A DNA stretch of 29,826 nt from Clostridiales bacterium (GTDB lineage Bacteria; Bacillota; Clostridia; Lachnospirales; Lachnospiraceae), in the NCBI GenBank assembly GCA_018365455.1, contig JAGZJZ010000074.1, positions 1 through 29,826 of the forward strand, in the 5' to 3' direction. Numbering within the stretch: position 1 is the stretch's first letter; the number at the start of each line of letters is the position of its first letter. The notes under the pieces are model-generated. The model was not told where the DNA came from. It did no database searches and saw nothing but the letters and a program-made list of their open reading frames with translations. Position numbers and translations under genes: made by a program. This document shows positions 8,584-16,014 of the stretch, piece after piece.

Positions 8584-9453
8584 ATGCCGGAAAGGATAGG
8601 AGACATTTTTATCTACTTGATCTGCATTTTGCTGGTCATTATCTGCATCTATCCATTTTACTATGTAATCATTTATTCCATAAGCGATCCGGCACAGGCA
8701 TCCAAAGGGATCTTCCTTCTGCCAAAAGGATTCAACCTGGATACCTACAAAGGGATCATCAAACTCAATGACATACCGGGAGCATATCTGATCTCCATTC
8801 TCAGAACGCTGCTTGGAACCGGGATTACGATTGTCAGTTCCTCTTTCTTTGCATACCTGGTTACGAATCAGAAAATGTATTACAGAAAAATAGTTTACCG
8901 TTTTGTTATTATTACGATGTATATAAATGCAGGTTTAATTCCATGGTATATCACCATGAAAGCATACGGATTGCAGAATAATTTCCTGCTTTATATTTTT
9001 CCGGGTGCACTTTCCGCTTATTACGTGATCCTGCTGAAGACTTACATGGAATCACTGCCAAAAGAGCTGGAAGAGTCTGCGAAAATTGACGGCGCAGGAA
9101 TGATGACTATTTTTGCCCGGATTATATTTCCGCTTTCAAAGCCAATTGTGGCAACCGTCGGGGTCTTCTCCATGGTAGGACAGTGGAACCAGTGGCAGGA
9201 CAACTACTTCCTGGTTTCCGATGCAAAATTACAGACCCTGCAGATGGTGCTTTACAATTACCTGAATCAGGCGAACCGCTTCCAGAGCATGTCCAGTAAT
9301 GCAATCGATGCATCAGCGGTAACCAGTTCCATAACGCCTTCGTCCATTAAAATGTGTATTACGGTGCTGGTAGTATTACCGATTATGTGTGTATATCCGT
9401 TTCTTCAGAGATATTTTGTAAAGGGTATTATGATGGGAGCTGTAAAGGGATGA
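8467..9453 (+). CDS. LplC-type sugar ABC transporter permease with basic low-complexity N-terminal tail
   Basis: A 328-residue partner permease of the LplC type. From about residue 40 it follows the family: a first membrane span at about 46-68 (FIYLICILLVIICIYPFYYV), LPKGFNLDTY, further spans, and an EAA loop at about 202-224 (EESAKIDGAGMMTIFARIIF). It ends with the usual FVKGIMMGAVKG. Odd feature: residues 1-39 are made almost only of Thr, Lys, Asn, Ile, Arg and Ser with no acidic residue, encoded by a degenerate A/C-rich repeat, making the protein about 30 residues longer than usual relatives. The start at 8467 is supported by AGGAGGG at 8453-8459, 7 bases upstream. The alternative ATG at 8584 has no ribosome binding site. 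Confidence 0.93.
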   Translation: MITTRTITTRTITKKTKPNITKSNITKTNKTKKTKSKKSMPERIGDIFIYLICILLVIICIYPFYYVIIYSISDPAQASKGIFLLPKGFNLDTYKGIIKLNDIPGAYLISILRTLLGTGITIVSSSFFAYLVTNQKMYYRKIVYRFVIITMYINAGLIPWYITMKAYGLQNNFLLYIFPGALSAYYVILLKTYMESLPKELEESAKIDGAGMMTIFARIIFPLSKPIVATVGVFSMVGQWNQWQDNYFLVSDAKLQTLQMVLYNYLNQANRFQSMSSNAIDASAVTSSITPSSIKMCITVLVVLPIMCVYPFLQRYFVKGIMMGAVKG

Positions 9454-9515
9454 TTATGCATGGAAAAGGGCAGTGGTAAACAAAAAATGAATATAATAAT
9501 GGGAGGAAATATCAT

Positions 9516-11288
9516 ATGAAAAATAAATTAAGAAAAATTACGGCTTTATTGTTGGCAGGGGCAATGTGCATGTCTGCCGGAGCCTGCGGAAAAAGTGAAG
9601 AGAAAACAAGTACAGGGAGTACCTCAGCCAGTTCCCAGGAAAGTTCTGACGAACCGGTGACCCTTACCATCTGGAATACCGAAGTTCTGACTCCCGGTAT
9701 CCAGACCAATGAAGTGGCAAAGGAAATTGAAAAGAAACTGGGTATCAAAATGGAAATTGTACAGGGTGATGCCCAGAAATTCAGTATTCTGGTTGCCGGG
9801 GGAGATCTGCCGGATATCATCTATACCAATCCGGCACAGCAGAATGTGGCATCCAATAATCTGATTACAAGTGGTCAGCTGATGCCAATGGACGAACTGA
9901 TTGACCAGTATGGGGAAAATATTAAGAAAAATTTCCCGGACCGCCTGAAATATTCCAAGCAGTTTGCAAGCAACGGGGAAGACAAGATTTATTATCTGCC
10001 GGTTCTGGCATACCAGGCGAATGAAGAGCATCCCAATGTCAGCTATTCTATTGAAAATGTAGGATTGATGACAAGATGGGATATCTATGAGGCAATCGGA
10101 TGCCCGGAAATCAAGACTACCGATGACTACCTGAATGCATTGAAAGAAATGCAGGAATATGCAAGGGAAAAGGATCTGGCAGACGGAAAGCAGATCTATG
10201 CAATTTCCGGATGGAGTGACTGGGGGCTTTGGCCATGGTGGCTGGCGAATACCAGGGAAATGGGATATACGGATCTCGCGAATTCCACCATCTTTAACTA
10301 TAAGACCAAGTCCGTAGAAGGAGTATTTGCCAGTGATGCATTTTGGGAGTCCTTGGAATTTTACAACAAAGCTTATAATATGGGGATTCTGGATCCGGAA
10401 GCATTTACTATGAAGAATGATCAGTTCTGGGAAAAATGTAAGAATGGACAGGTGATGATGGCATATGCCAGCTGGCAGACGGAAGGTATTAATACTTTCT
10501 TCCAGACAAACGGACATCCGGAATGGAGTTATCAAAAGCTGCCATACGATGGATATGACTATATTTCAGGAATAGTTTCAACAACAGCGCCTCTTGGAAG
10601 TGGAATAGAGTATGCCACAGCGATTACCAAGAATTGTAAGAATCCGGAAAAAGCAATGGAACTGATTGACTTTATGAATTCAGAAGAAGGTGCCCGTCTG
10701 ATTTACAGCGGAGTAGAAGGGACACATTGGGTCAGCAAAGACGGCGCTGCACAGCCAACAGAAGAATTTATTACCCAGTCTAAGACCGATCCGGATTATA
10801 AGCTGAATGTGGGCGTTAATCTCTACAATAAACTTTGCGGATTCAAAGATATTCAGGTACTTACCGACGGGTATCCGGCGGACCTGATGAAATCGGATGA
10901 GCAGAAAGCAGCCACAATTACCGATACCGATAAGAGCTATTGTGAATATTACTCCAAAAAAGAAGGCGGTGATTATCAGTATCCGGGTCAGGTTCTCTAT
11001 GATATGTGGCAGAAAGGAAAAGTGGATACGATCACAGATTTTTATCTCTATCCCACATTGGTGCAGAGTCCCGATGAGGAAACACTCAACATCATAGCAC
11101 AGTGCGAACAATATATGAATGTACAGGGTGTAAATGCGATTATGACGGCAACAGCAGAGGATTTTGCTGCCTGCAAAGAAGAGACATTAAAAGGGCTGGA
11201 GAGTAAAGAATACTCAAAAGCAACTGCAAAAATAGAAGAGCTGTATGCGGCTGCGGAAAAAGAAGCAGAGTCCTTCGGGATGAAATAA
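9516..11288 (+). CDS. LplA-type extracellular solute-binding lipoprotein
   Basis: A 590-residue sugar-binding lipoprotein for the two preceding permeases. The N-terminus is a lipoprotein signal peptide: basic MKNKLRK, a hydrophobic core, and a lipobox ending AGAC with the lipidated Cys24. A Ser/Glu/Thr-rich linker follows (about 25-45) and then the type 1 solute-binding fold, starting with EPVTLTIWNTEV. Aromatic-rich patches (SGWSDWGLWPWWLANTREMGY, about residues 228-248) are typical of glycan binding in this group. The length agrees with LplA-like proteins of about 500-590 residues. GGGAGG precedes the ATG. It captures the oligosaccharide at the outer face of the membrane and may also present it to the YesM-type sensor. 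The exact ligand is unknown. Confidence 0.93.
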   Translation: MKNKLRKITALLLAGAMCMSAGACGKSEEKTSTGSTSASSQESSDEPVTLTIWNTEVLTPGIQTNEVAKEIEKKLGIKMEIVQGDAQKFSILVAGGDLPDIIYTNPAQQNVASNNLITSGQLMPMDELIDQYGENIKKNFPDRLKYSKQFASNGEDKIYYLPVLAYQANEEHPNVSYSIENVGLMTRWDIYEAIGCPEIKTTDDYLNALKEMQEYAREKDLADGKQIYAISGWSDWGLWPWWLANTREMGYTDLANSTIFNYKTKSVEGVFASDAFWESLEFYNKAYNMGILDPEAFTMKNDQFWEKCKNGQVMMAYASWQTEGINTFFQTNGHPEWSYQKLPYDGYDYISGIVSTTAPLGSGIEYATAITKNCKNPEKAMELIDFMNSEEGARLIYSGVEGTHWVSKDGAAQPTEEFITQSKTDPDYKLNVGVNLYNKLCGFKDIQVLTDGYPADLMKSDEQKAATITDTDKSYCEYYSKKEGGDYQYPGQVLYDMWQKGKVDTITDFYLYPTLVQSPDEETLNIIAQCEQYMNVQGVNAIMTATAEDFAACKEETLKGLESKEYSKATAKIEELYAAAEKEAESFGMK

Positions 11289-11438
11289 ATGGAAGCTTGA
11301 ACAGGCGGCAGATCTGCAGAAACCCGGCAGCATGGTATAAATGGCAGTGTAGAATCGTGCTTGTGCAGGCAGCGTTTGAGTATGAAATGATAAAAATACA
11401 ACCGTATTGGAATTGCAGCAGTATAAGGAGCAAAAATA

Positions 11439-13532
11439 ATGAAAAATATAATGTTTAATGCAAACCACTCACCAATTGGCGCATATGCCAGCTTCACACT
11501 TGGATTCCCCGGCGCAGCCGGGGGTCCCGGGATGGAGCGCAGAGGACCTGCAGATACAAATGTATATATCGGAGTGGAACGGCGTGAAGGAGGAAGCTAC
11601 GAGAGCTTTCCATTTTTTAAAAATGAAGATGATGAGAGTAAACAGTACGATGTGGAAAAAGAAGACACTCAGGAACAGGAAGGATATTTTGACCGGTTTC
11701 CGACTTCTGAAATAGAGAGAGACTTCCGGGTAAGCAGCGATAGCTGGAAAGCCAAAGACATAACGTTCACCCTCTATAATCAGGTGGAATCCATACCGGA
11801 TCCAAAATCCTGCGTCGAGGAACGTCTGAAAGAAGTAATTGTTCCAGCTGTACTGGCTGAGTTATCCATTGATAACCGCGGATGCCCCAATGGAAGAAAG
11901 GCATTTTTCGGATTTAATGAAGTAGAAGAACGGTATGGCATGCGTCCTCTTTCCAAGGGAATAATGCATGGTGTGGGACAGGGGGGAAATCTGGCGGTTT
12001 TTACCCTGGATCAGGATGCCCATCCGGCGGGTGGATTTTGCCCGGAGTGCATTTTGGGAGAAGAGGACCGTGATAACTGGAACTTCCGGCTGGGAAAGAC
12101 AGCATTACTGGTGCTGGATGTACCTGCGGATACAAAGAAGACCTTCCGTTTTGCAGTCTGCTTTTATCATGGCGCACAGGCAACTTACGGGATCGATACA
12201 AAATATTACTATACCAGATATTTTCATAACATTGAGGAAGTGGGCAGCTATGCACTTTCCGTATTTGATCGGATTGTAGACAAATGCCGGGAGGCAAACC
12301 TGAGATTTGACAAGGAAAGCCTTACGCCGGAACAGCGTTTTATGTTGTGGCATTCCATAAAAAGTTATTACAATTCATCACAATTTCTGATCAAAGACGG
12401 TGAACCGCTCTGGATGATCAATGAGGGCGAATTCCGAATGATGAATACCATGGATTTGACGGTTGACCAGTTGTTCTTTGAAATGAAAATGAATCCATGG
12501 ACGGTCCGTAACGAACTTGATTTTTACCTCTGGCATTATTCCTATGAGGATAAGGTACGTTTTCCAGGCAGCGACACTGAGTATGAGGGCGGAATCAGTT
12601 TTAGCCATGACTGTGGCGTGGCGAATATATTTGCACCAGAGGGGCGGTCAGCCTATGAAAAATGCAGGTTAACGGACTGCTTTTCTTATATGAGCCATGA
12701 GCAGCTGGTAAACTGGATCTGCTGTGCCCTGGTGTACATAAAACAGACCGGCGATCAGTCATGGAGTGACAGACGCAAAGATATATTGAAAAGCTGTTTT
12801 GCCAGCATGGTTAACCGGGATCATCCCGATCAGCACAAACGAAACGGGGTTATGGGACTGGACAGCACCCGGACAAAAGGGGGCGCGGAGATCACCACTT
12901 ACGACAGCCTGGATGTATCTCTGGGACAAGCCAGGAACAATATCTATCTGGCGGGAAAATGCTGGGCGGCTTATGTGGGACTGAAAGATTATTTTGAAAC
13001 GAACGGGGAGGCAGATCTTGCCAAACAGTCGGCACTGCAGGCGCAGCGGTGTGCGGAAACGATACGGACTCATATGACAGAGGGGGGATACATACCGGCT
13101 GTTATGGATGAGGATAATGATTCTAAGATCATTCCTGCAATTGAAGGGTTGATTTTCCCATATGCGCTGGATTTAAAAGAAGCTTATAAAGAAGACGGCA
13201 TTTACGGAGGATATATCCAGGCATTGAAAAAACATTTTGAAACAGTGATGCAAAAGGGAGTCTGTATCTTTCCGGACGGCGGATGGAAGCTCTCTTCCAC
13301 AAGTAATAATTCCTGGCTCAGCAAAATATATCTCTCTGAGTTTATTGCAGGGAAAATTCTTGGATTTGACCGAAAGACTTATATGGAAGAAGCAGACCGG
13401 GCGCACATGGACTGGCTGACCCATCCTGAGCATTCATACTGGTGCTGGTCGGATCAGATTGTAAGCGGCATTATCAGTGCAAGCAAATATTATCCCCGTG
13501 GTGTAACAAGCATTTTATGGATGGAGGAATGA
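11439..13532 (+). CDS. Beta-xylosidase, GH52
   Basis: A 697-residue enzyme that matches GH52 beta-xylosidases over its whole length, as I recall the Geobacillus stearothermophilus XynB2 sequence: the start FNANHSPIGAYASFTLGFPG, FRFAVCFYHGAQ, MMNTMDLTVDQLFFE, RNGVMGLDSTRT, TTYDSLDVSLGQARNN, IIPAIEGL and the end YYPRGVTSILWMEE. By alignment from memory, the nucleophile is Glu329 (INEGEF) and the acid/base residue is Asp489 (TYDSLD). It releases xylose from the non-reducing end of xylo-oligosaccharides with retention. No signal peptide, so it acts inside the cell on transported substrate. AAGGAG lies 8 bases before the ATG. The 150 bases between it and the binding-protein gene hold no terminator, so it belongs to the transporter operon. 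GH52 is a small family best known from Bacillaceae. Confidence 0.95.
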   Translation: MKNIMFNANHSPIGAYASFTLGFPGAAGGPGMERRGPADTNVYIGVERREGGSYESFPFFKNEDDESKQYDVEKEDTQEQEGYFDRFPTSEIERDFRVSSDSWKAKDITFTLYNQVESIPDPKSCVEERLKEVIVPAVLAELSIDNRGCPNGRKAFFGFNEVEERYGMRPLSKGIMHGVGQGGNLAVFTLDQDAHPAGGFCPECILGEEDRDNWNFRLGKTALLVLDVPADTKKTFRFAVCFYHGAQATYGIDTKYYYTRYFHNIEEVGSYALSVFDRIVDKCREANLRFDKESLTPEQRFMLWHSIKSYYNSSQFLIKDGEPLWMINEGEFRMMNTMDLTVDQLFFEMKMNPWTVRNELDFYLWHYSYEDKVRFPGSDTEYEGGISFSHDCGVANIFAPEGRSAYEKCRLTDCFSYMSHEQLVNWICCALVYIKQTGDQSWSDRRKDILKSCFASMVNRDHPDQHKRNGVMGLDSTRTKGGAEITTYDSLDVSLGQARNNIYLAGKCWAAYVGLKDYFETNGEADLAKQSALQAQRCAETIRTHMTEGGYIPAVMDEDNDSKIIPAIEGLIFPYALDLKEAYKEDGIYGGYIQALKKHFETVMQKGVCIFPDGGWKLSSTSNNSWLSKIYLSEFIAGKILGFDRKTYMEEADRAHMDWLTHPEHSYWCWSDQIVSGIISASKYYPRGVTSILWMEE

Positions 13533-13537
13533 CAAAA

Positions 13538-14701
13538 ATGAAGGCATTTACTTACTATAGCCCCACCGAAATAATCTTTGGGTGCGGGAAGCTGGATGAG
13601 ACAGCAAAATTGGCAAAGCGGTTTGGAAATAAGGCACTGCTCGTGACGGGAAAAGGAAAATCCTCTGTAAATGCAGCCCGCCGGGTTCTGGAACTTTTAC
13701 AGGGGGCAGGTATTGAAACGGCACATTATGACGGTGCAGCACCCAATCCCACCACTGATCTGGTAACAGAAGGCGCTGAAATGGCAAAAATACTTGGGGC
13801 AGAGGTAATCATTGGACTGGGGGGCGGATCAGCCATGGACACTGCAAAAGCAATCGCAGTGGAGGCTTCACACCCCGGTACCGTGTGGGATTATAACTGC
13901 CATACAGAGGGACCAACAGATAAGACACTTCCGGTAATTGCAATCGGGACAACCGCGGGAACGGGTTCACAGGTGACCCAATGTGCTGTGATTACCCGGA
14001 CAAAAGACAAGGATAAGTCTGCTGTCTGGCATCGGAATATTTTCCCCAAAATTGCAATTGTAGACCCGGATCTGACCAGGAGTATGCCAAAAGCGGTAAC
14101 AGCACAAACCGGATTCGATGCATTCTGCCATAATTTTGAGGCATATCTCTCGATAAATACCAGCCCAATGGTTGAACGGATGGCGTTGGAGGCCATAGCA
14201 GCCATTGCGGAATATTTGCCCAAAGCGCTGGCAGACGGGAATGACATGGAAGCCCGTTCCAGGATGGCTTGGGCAGATACCCTGGGCGGATTGACAAACG
14301 CCAATGCCGGGGTAACGCTGCCCCATGGACTGGGCATGCAGGTGGGAGGCCACTGTCCCCAGGTGACTCACGGACAGGCACTGGCTGCATTTTATCCCGC
14401 ATTTACCAGATACACTTACCCTGCAGCAGTGGAGAAATTTGCAGCAGTAGGAAGAATTTTAAATCCCGGGCTTCAGGCGGAAACAGAAGAGACAGCTGCA
14501 GCAAAGTGCTGTGAGGAAATTGACAGTTTCTTAAAAAAGATCGGACTCTGGATTGGCTATAAAGAACTGGGGGTTACCATGGAAGATATCCGTGAGATTG
14601 CAGACTGCGGACAGGTACTGGGCGATTATCTGAACAACCCGAGAGTGGCTGACATTGAGGAAATGTATGAGCTGCTGGTTTCCTGCTATGAGCGGGATTA
14701 G
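13538..14701 (+). CDS. Iron-type (class III) alcohol dehydrogenase
   Basis: A 387-residue NAD(P)-linked dehydrogenase of the iron-containing family, probably reducing an aldehyde to an alcohol. The dinucleotide site shows GGGSAMDTAK (Gly95-Gly97), and GTTAGTGSQVT follows. The likely metal ligands are Asp194, His198 (GFDAFCHNFEAYLS), His263 (LPHGLGMQ) and His278 (THGQALA). I choose the ATG at 13538 because GGAGGA at 13523-13528 is 9 bases upstream; in-frame starts further upstream (13442, 13529) lie inside the GH52 gene or on top of the ribosome binding site. It starts 5 bases after the GH52 stop. Substrate is open: butanol-dehydrogenase-like enzymes, lactaldehyde reductases and glycerol-type enzymes share this fold. 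Fucose or rhamnose breakdown would give lactaldehyde, which would suit the neighbouring glycosidases. Confidence 0.92.
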   Translation: MKAFTYYSPTEIIFGCGKLDETAKLAKRFGNKALLVTGKGKSSVNAARRVLELLQGAGIETAHYDGAAPNPTTDLVTEGAEMAKILGAEVIIGLGGGSAMDTAKAIAVEASHPGTVWDYNCHTEGPTDKTLPVIAIGTTAGTGSQVTQCAVITRTKDKDKSAVWHRNIFPKIAIVDPDLTRSMPKAVTAQTGFDAFCHNFEAYLSINTSPMVERMALEAIAAIAEYLPKALADGNDMEARSRMAWADTLGGLTNANAGVTLPHGLGMQVGGHCPQVTHGQALAAFYPAFTRYTYPAAVEKFAAVGRILNPGLQAETEETAAAKCCEEIDSFLKKIGLWIGYKELGVTMEDIREIADCGQVLGDYLNNPRVADIEEMYELLVSCYERD

Positions 14702-14740
14702 AATTCGGCACCCGCATGCAAGAAAAGGAGCGTAGGTCAA

Positions 14741-15766
14741 ATGAACTGTTTAAGCAAGCAGCAAGTAAAAGACGTAATTGATGGCAGAGGAGCAGCATCC
14801 AGACCTCCGATTCTCTATGATTTGTGGATCGGAGAGAATGTGTTTGACTGGAATCCAAAGGAAAGAGAAGCATGGCTCTCCGGTTATCCCAGAGACATCG
14901 AGGATGTGTTTCTTAACATCCCCGATCTGATTCATGCTCCGGCAGATGATCCGGAATACCGCTGGGCAGGCACAGATATGGAAGAAATGAAGGAAAAAGG
15001 ATGGGATGCCAGGATTTTAATTGAAGACTGGGAGAGCGGGGAAGCAGAAAAATTCTTTGAGACATTTCCGGATCCTGAGTATCCTGGGCTGATCCCGGAG
15101 AAGAAGCCCACCGGAGAACGATATACCCTGGCAAGATGGTGGTATGGATTATTTGAACGACACTGGTCGCTGCGGGGCATGGAAAATGCGTTGATGGATT
15201 TTTATTTATACCCTGATGAAATCCACCGCCTCTATCAAAAACTAACGGACTTCTATATACGGATTATGGAGAGAGCCTGCACAGAAATGAAAATCGACGG
15301 ATTCTTTGTCTCAGATGACCTGGGAACACAAAACTCCCCGTTTTTTTCACTGGATATCTTCCGGAAATTCTTCAAACCCTATTATCAGCAGATATTCGAA
15401 AAGGCACATGAACTAGGTACCCATTTCTGGCTTCATACCTGCGGAAACGTTGAGTTGTTTCTTCCTGAGTTTATTGAAATTGGGCTGGATGTCATTCATC
15501 CCATACAAAAATATACCATGGATGAAAAAAGGATTGCCGCCTTATACGGAGACAAGATTTGTATTCTTGCGGGATTCGATGTGCAGCAGACGATACCTTT
15601 TGGATCGCCGGAAGAGGTGAGAGAGGAAGTCAGGTATCTTCTGGATGCCTATTGGCGGGAAGATGGACGCTTAATGGTTACCATGGGGAACGGGTCGACG
15701 GAAGACTGGAAATTAGAAAGCCTGCGGGCGCTGTATGAAGAAACTGTGGGGTATGCAGTGGTATAA
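14741..15766 (+). CDS. Uroporphyrinogen decarboxylase-fold protein with partial methyltransferase zinc motif
   Basis: A 341-residue member of the URO-D superfamily and the last gene of the transporter operon. Recognisable segments are DGFFVSDDLGTQNSPFFSLDIF, THFWLHTCGNVELFLPEFIEIG, DVIHPIQ, ILAGFDVQQ and PEEVREEVRYLL. The His232-Thr-Cys234-Gly motif matches two zinc ligands of MtaA/MtbA/CmuA-type corrinoid methyltransferases. The third ligand, normally a Cys in a Gly-Cys-Gly turn near the C-terminus, is replaced: the equivalent stretch reads MVTMGNG (312-318). It is therefore neither a standard haem enzyme nor a standard methyltransferase. No corrinoid-binding protein gene is nearby. AAGGAG precedes the ATG at a slightly long spacing. 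Function unknown; linkage to glycosidases suggests action on a sugar derivative. Confidence 0.78.
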   Translation: MNCLSKQQVKDVIDGRGAASRPPILYDLWIGENVFDWNPKEREAWLSGYPRDIEDVFLNIPDLIHAPADDPEYRWAGTDMEEMKEKGWDARILIEDWESGEAEKFFETFPDPEYPGLIPEKKPTGERYTLARWWYGLFERHWSLRGMENALMDFYLYPDEIHRLYQKLTDFYIRIMERACTEMKIDGFFVSDDLGTQNSPFFSLDIFRKFFKPYYQQIFEKAHELGTHFWLHTCGNVELFLPEFIEIGLDVIHPIQKYTMDEKRIAALYGDKICILAGFDVQQTIPFGSPEEVREEVRYLLDAYWREDGRLMVTMGNGSTEDWKLESLRALYEETVGYAVV

Positions 15767-15845
15767 GTATGGAACAAAAGCGTTCCATACTTTCAATTGA
15801 AGCAGTACCGCAGACCAGTCAGCGGTATGCAGTGGTATAAGTATG
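15750..15845 (+). repeat. Perfect 22-bp direct repeat around the operon end
   Basis: The same 22 bases, beginning GGTATGCAGTGG and ending AAGTATG, occur at 15750-15771 and 15824-15845, 74 bases apart. The first copy includes the last codons and stop of the URO-D-like gene; the second lies in the intergenic gap just before the terminator stem. It looks like a local duplication of the gene end. Confidence 0.85.
15765..15792 (+). terminator. Hairpin just after the URO-D-like gene (weak terminator or mRNA end-stabiliser)
   Basis: An 11-bp perfect stem, AAGTATGGAAC (15765-15775) with GTTCCATACTT (15782-15792) and a 6-base loop. It begins with the stop codon. Only three T residues follow, so termination would be weak; it may protect the transcript end. 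Confidence 0.55.
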
Positions 15846-15881
15846 AAAGACAGTTTTCAGAAAATGTAACTGTCTTTTTTT
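15846..15881 (+). terminator. Rho-independent terminator of the LplBCA-GH52 operon
   Basis: AAAGACAGTT (15846-15855) pairs perfectly with AACTGTCTTT (15868-15877) across a 12-base loop, and the stem runs into a 7-T tract at 15875-15881. It is the second of two hairpins closing the operon. Confidence 0.8.
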
Positions 15882-15951
15882 CGTCTAATTCTGACAATTT
15901 CATTAACTCTAAATATATTGCTTATAAAATAAAAAAAACCCCAGGGGGAGC

Positions 15952-15980
15952 TTGTGTGACATATTGTTTATAGATATAAT
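15952..15980 (+). promoter_or_regulatory. Promoter of the Dpp/Opp-type transporter operon
   Basis: TTGTGT (15952-15957) and a perfect TATAAT (15975-15980) are separated by exactly 17 bases, 35 bases before the binding-protein start. Its position inside an upstream-extended reading frame argues that translation does not begin at 15952. Confidence 0.65.
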
Positions 15981-16014
15981 GGAAAAACACAACAGAAATG
16001 GGAGGAAATACAAT

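Noticed and set aside
8346..8606. Minus-strand 86-codon frame of highly hydrophobic sequence
   Set aside because: It is the mirror of the A/C-rich tail of the LplC-type gene; a Val/Phe/Ile run arises automatically on the opposite strand.
9624..10535. Long (303-codon) minus-strand frame
   Set aside because: It is fully inside the clear binding-lipoprotein gene; its Cys/His/Ile-rich composition is that of an antisense shadow.
11289..11438. Possible terminator or attenuator between the LplA-type and GH52 genes
   Set aside because: The GCAGATCTGC palindrome has no loop and no T tract; I see no stable stem there.
13442..13537. 5' extension of the alcohol dehydrogenase frame
   Set aside because: It overlaps the conserved end of the GH52 gene and has no ribosome binding site; the family N-terminus begins at MKAFTYY.
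15952..16014. Upstream in-frame start of the family 5 binding lipoprotein
   Set aside because: It overlaps a well-spaced promoter, lacks a ribosome binding site and would put 21 residues before an otherwise perfect lipoprotein signal peptide.
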